Positions 62,501-64,000 of a DNA stretch of 64,000 nt are shown here, piece by piece. The notes under the pieces were generated by a model. The model did not search any database, was not told the origin of the DNA, and saw only the letters and a list, made by a program, of their open reading frames with translations. The position numbers and the translations under genes are program-made. Position 1 is the stretch's first letter. The number at the start of each line of letters is the position of its first letter. This DNA is from Lepidurus packardi (taxonomy: Eukaryota > Arthropoda > Branchiopoda > Notostraca > Triopsidae): contig JAKZAN010000001.1 of the NCBI GenBank assembly GCA_023053545.1, positions 9,568,565-9,632,564 of the forward strand, read 5' to 3'.

Positions 62501-64000
62501 ACATGTACAGGAAAGGAACTTAAGTATTGGTTGCTACACGGACTTTACATATGCCAACGTCGTTTTTGACCAATCGTGTCATGTCCAGCCTACTACTACG
62601 CTTAAATGGAAAACCCTTCTGAACTCCTAATCAATTAAATGAGCAGGTTAATCAATTGAGTGACAAGTTCCTTTAATTGACTGGGAAAATTAGAAGGGAT
62701 ATCATGTTGAGCACCCTACCTCAGCGTGGGATTAGGCTTCAAAGGCGCAGTGTTAGTTATGTTTTAGACGTGTGGTTGTAGAAAAACGGCGACGAACAAG
62801 AAAAGAGGTGACTTAAGTGTCAAAGAGAAGTTGCGGCTCGTTGAGACTTGTGACAAGTTAAATTTAAAGATTTGCCACAAAGGGAAGCGGCCGTAAAAAA
62901 AGGAATTCCTCGACCCTCTCTATCAAATTATTGAAAACTCATTACAACATAAACAACAGTGGATCTAGTGAATATAGAATAAGGGAGCGTGTGGGAAGAG
63001 TCAAAAAGTAGACGATGCTTTGTTTCTTTGTCTTAAACAAGCCAGTAAGTTTCACGCACCGATTAATCGAGCATTCTATTGCATATATCCGATTTTCGGT
63101 TATTAGAATCTTCGCGTTATAAAATCAATATTCGTTTGCAAACGTGATCACAATAAGCGGCATTTACTGAAATTTATTTATCTGTGATATTTGTTTGTTG
63201 TTTTTGTTAACTTAGCTTTTTAGTTCTTGATGTGCTTCTTCTGTTACCTTTTAGTGCGGGATGCAGTGGCTCGTTTACCTAATGGAGAAGGAACCCGTGC
63301 TGACATTTGTGAACTACTTAAGGACTCCCAGTATTTGTCCCCCACGGCCGAACTGACGGTACAATCAGTCGTAAGTGGAGCTTTGGATCGGCTGCACGGT
63401 GAAACGGATCCCTGTGTCAAGTACGATAGCGGCCGTAAAATATGGATCTACTTGCATAGACATCGCACGGAAAAGGAATTTGGTAACTTTACATTTTTAT
63501 TAAAGCAAAAGTTAGCTTTATTTCATTTCTGCCGTTTTCCAAGACTTCGCTTTTATTTTGTATCAATCTTTCTCCTATTTCTTACATTTATTTTTGCTAA
63601 CGTCTTAATTATTTATTTATTTACTTGTTTTAGAATTGGTCCACCAGCAGCAGCAAGGCTTGCCAATTCGTACAAAACGTAGCGCAATACCACGGAAACA
63701 TAAAGTGAAGACCCTTCCGACGACGGCATTCAACTGTGTAGCATTGCCAGTGATTCCGTCGACTTTGAGCACGGAAGTTAAGCCAACTCCCACAGCGTCG
63801 ACTCCCTCCGTAACAACAGCTGTCGCCAGTACGGGATCAAGTTCGTTGACCTTACTGCCGGCTAAGTTACCTACGATTGCTTCCTTGTCGACGGCTGCTA
63901 CCGCTACGAAAGTGACTTCAGTGGCTACTACGATTACAGCGCAAACTATTACCACGGTCTCTGCATCCTTCCACACCACACTTACTGCATCCGGTACGCC
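59574..64000 (+). CDS. NFRKB: nuclear factor related to kappa-B-binding protein (INO80 subunit), 3' end outside window
   Basis: Metazoan INO80 chromatin-remodelling subunit that also binds and inhibits the deubiquitinase UCHL5. Coding exons: 59574-59786, 59843-60036, 60100-60359, 60428-61070, 61344-61585, 61642-62000, 62059-62242, 63255-63482, 63634 to the edge; phases agree, about 896 aa in view. The N-terminal DEUBAD region has LLLPSELCDNPDILYNML, FSGQNFCFGNP and YYCNLLQEVLVSRQRLLE. An NPYDITDEMYKHLLKSHQRM segment, a Lys/Ser-rich linker and a helical block (SFFCVIRDLLCS ... SWYTNLPSWSNALP) follow. The winged-helix-like domain has HKAFTYQMHGYESTVGPLKG, VTILSLVRDAVARLPNGEG and GRKIWIYLHRHR. 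The last exon starts a Thr/Ser/Ala-rich low-complexity tail that continues past the edge. The start is an AAAATGG context within an exon beginning at 59550. Confidence 0.95.
62352..63169 (+). mobile_element. Tigger/pogo-like element copy 3 with both terminal repeats
   Basis: The left end (CACTAGATGCCACTTACTGT) and right end (reverse complement CAGTAAATGCCGCTTATTGT) are inverted copies that both continue GATCAC. A TA precedes the left end, as expected for this family, but the right flank is not a clean TA. Inside, a short frame at about 62788-62895 reads like a pogo/Tigger N-terminal DNA-binding start (KKRGDLSVKEKLRLVE). Its ATG is ACG here, it meets a stop, and the rest of the transposase is deleted. 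It is therefore nonautonomous and internally deleted, inside the NFRKB intron 62243-63254. Confidence 0.8.

Overview
The window is eukaryotic nuclear DNA from an animal, most probably an arthropod or related invertebrate. Genes are split by many short introns with GT-AG borders. Every multi-exon model below was checked by eye: exon lengths and intron phases add up, and the translations match well-known animal families. Two copies of the DRE core TATCGATA, a promoter element best known in arthropods, lie in the one clear divergent promoter. I cannot name the species.

Layout: 1-12833 is gene-poor upstream sequence, with one decayed coding-like stretch near the left edge. 12834-37566 (+) is a complete MSK/RPS6KA5-type kinase gene, 14 coding exons and 1044 aa, whose first three introns alone cover about 18 kb. 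39330-45515 (-) is a converging gene for a secreted or GPI-anchored protein with three Ig domains. 48713-54333 (+) is the E3 ubiquitin ligase CBL in a short form without a UBA domain. 54786-57716 (-) is PDE9A (507 aa) and 58117-59110 (-) is EIF3F (274 aa). 59574 to the window end (+) is NFRKB, a subunit of the INO80 chromatin remodeller, cut by the window edge. EIF3F and NFRKB are head to head across about 460 bp.

The genes are not an operon; they are unrelated signalling, translation and chromatin genes. Possible functional links are the shared EIF3F/NFRKB promoter and a small spliced ORF in the NFRKB leader.

Mobile DNA sits in introns: three copies of a Tigger/pogo-like element (two in the kinase gene, one in NFRKB), a 0.67 kb foldback element with arms of about 200 bp in the kinase gene, and two copies of a roughly 130 bp MITE-like repeat (one each in the Ig gene and CBL). 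Microsatellites include a TA tract of about 236 bp and a CT tract of about 195 bp. I found no convincing tRNA, rRNA, CRISPR or bacterial feature.
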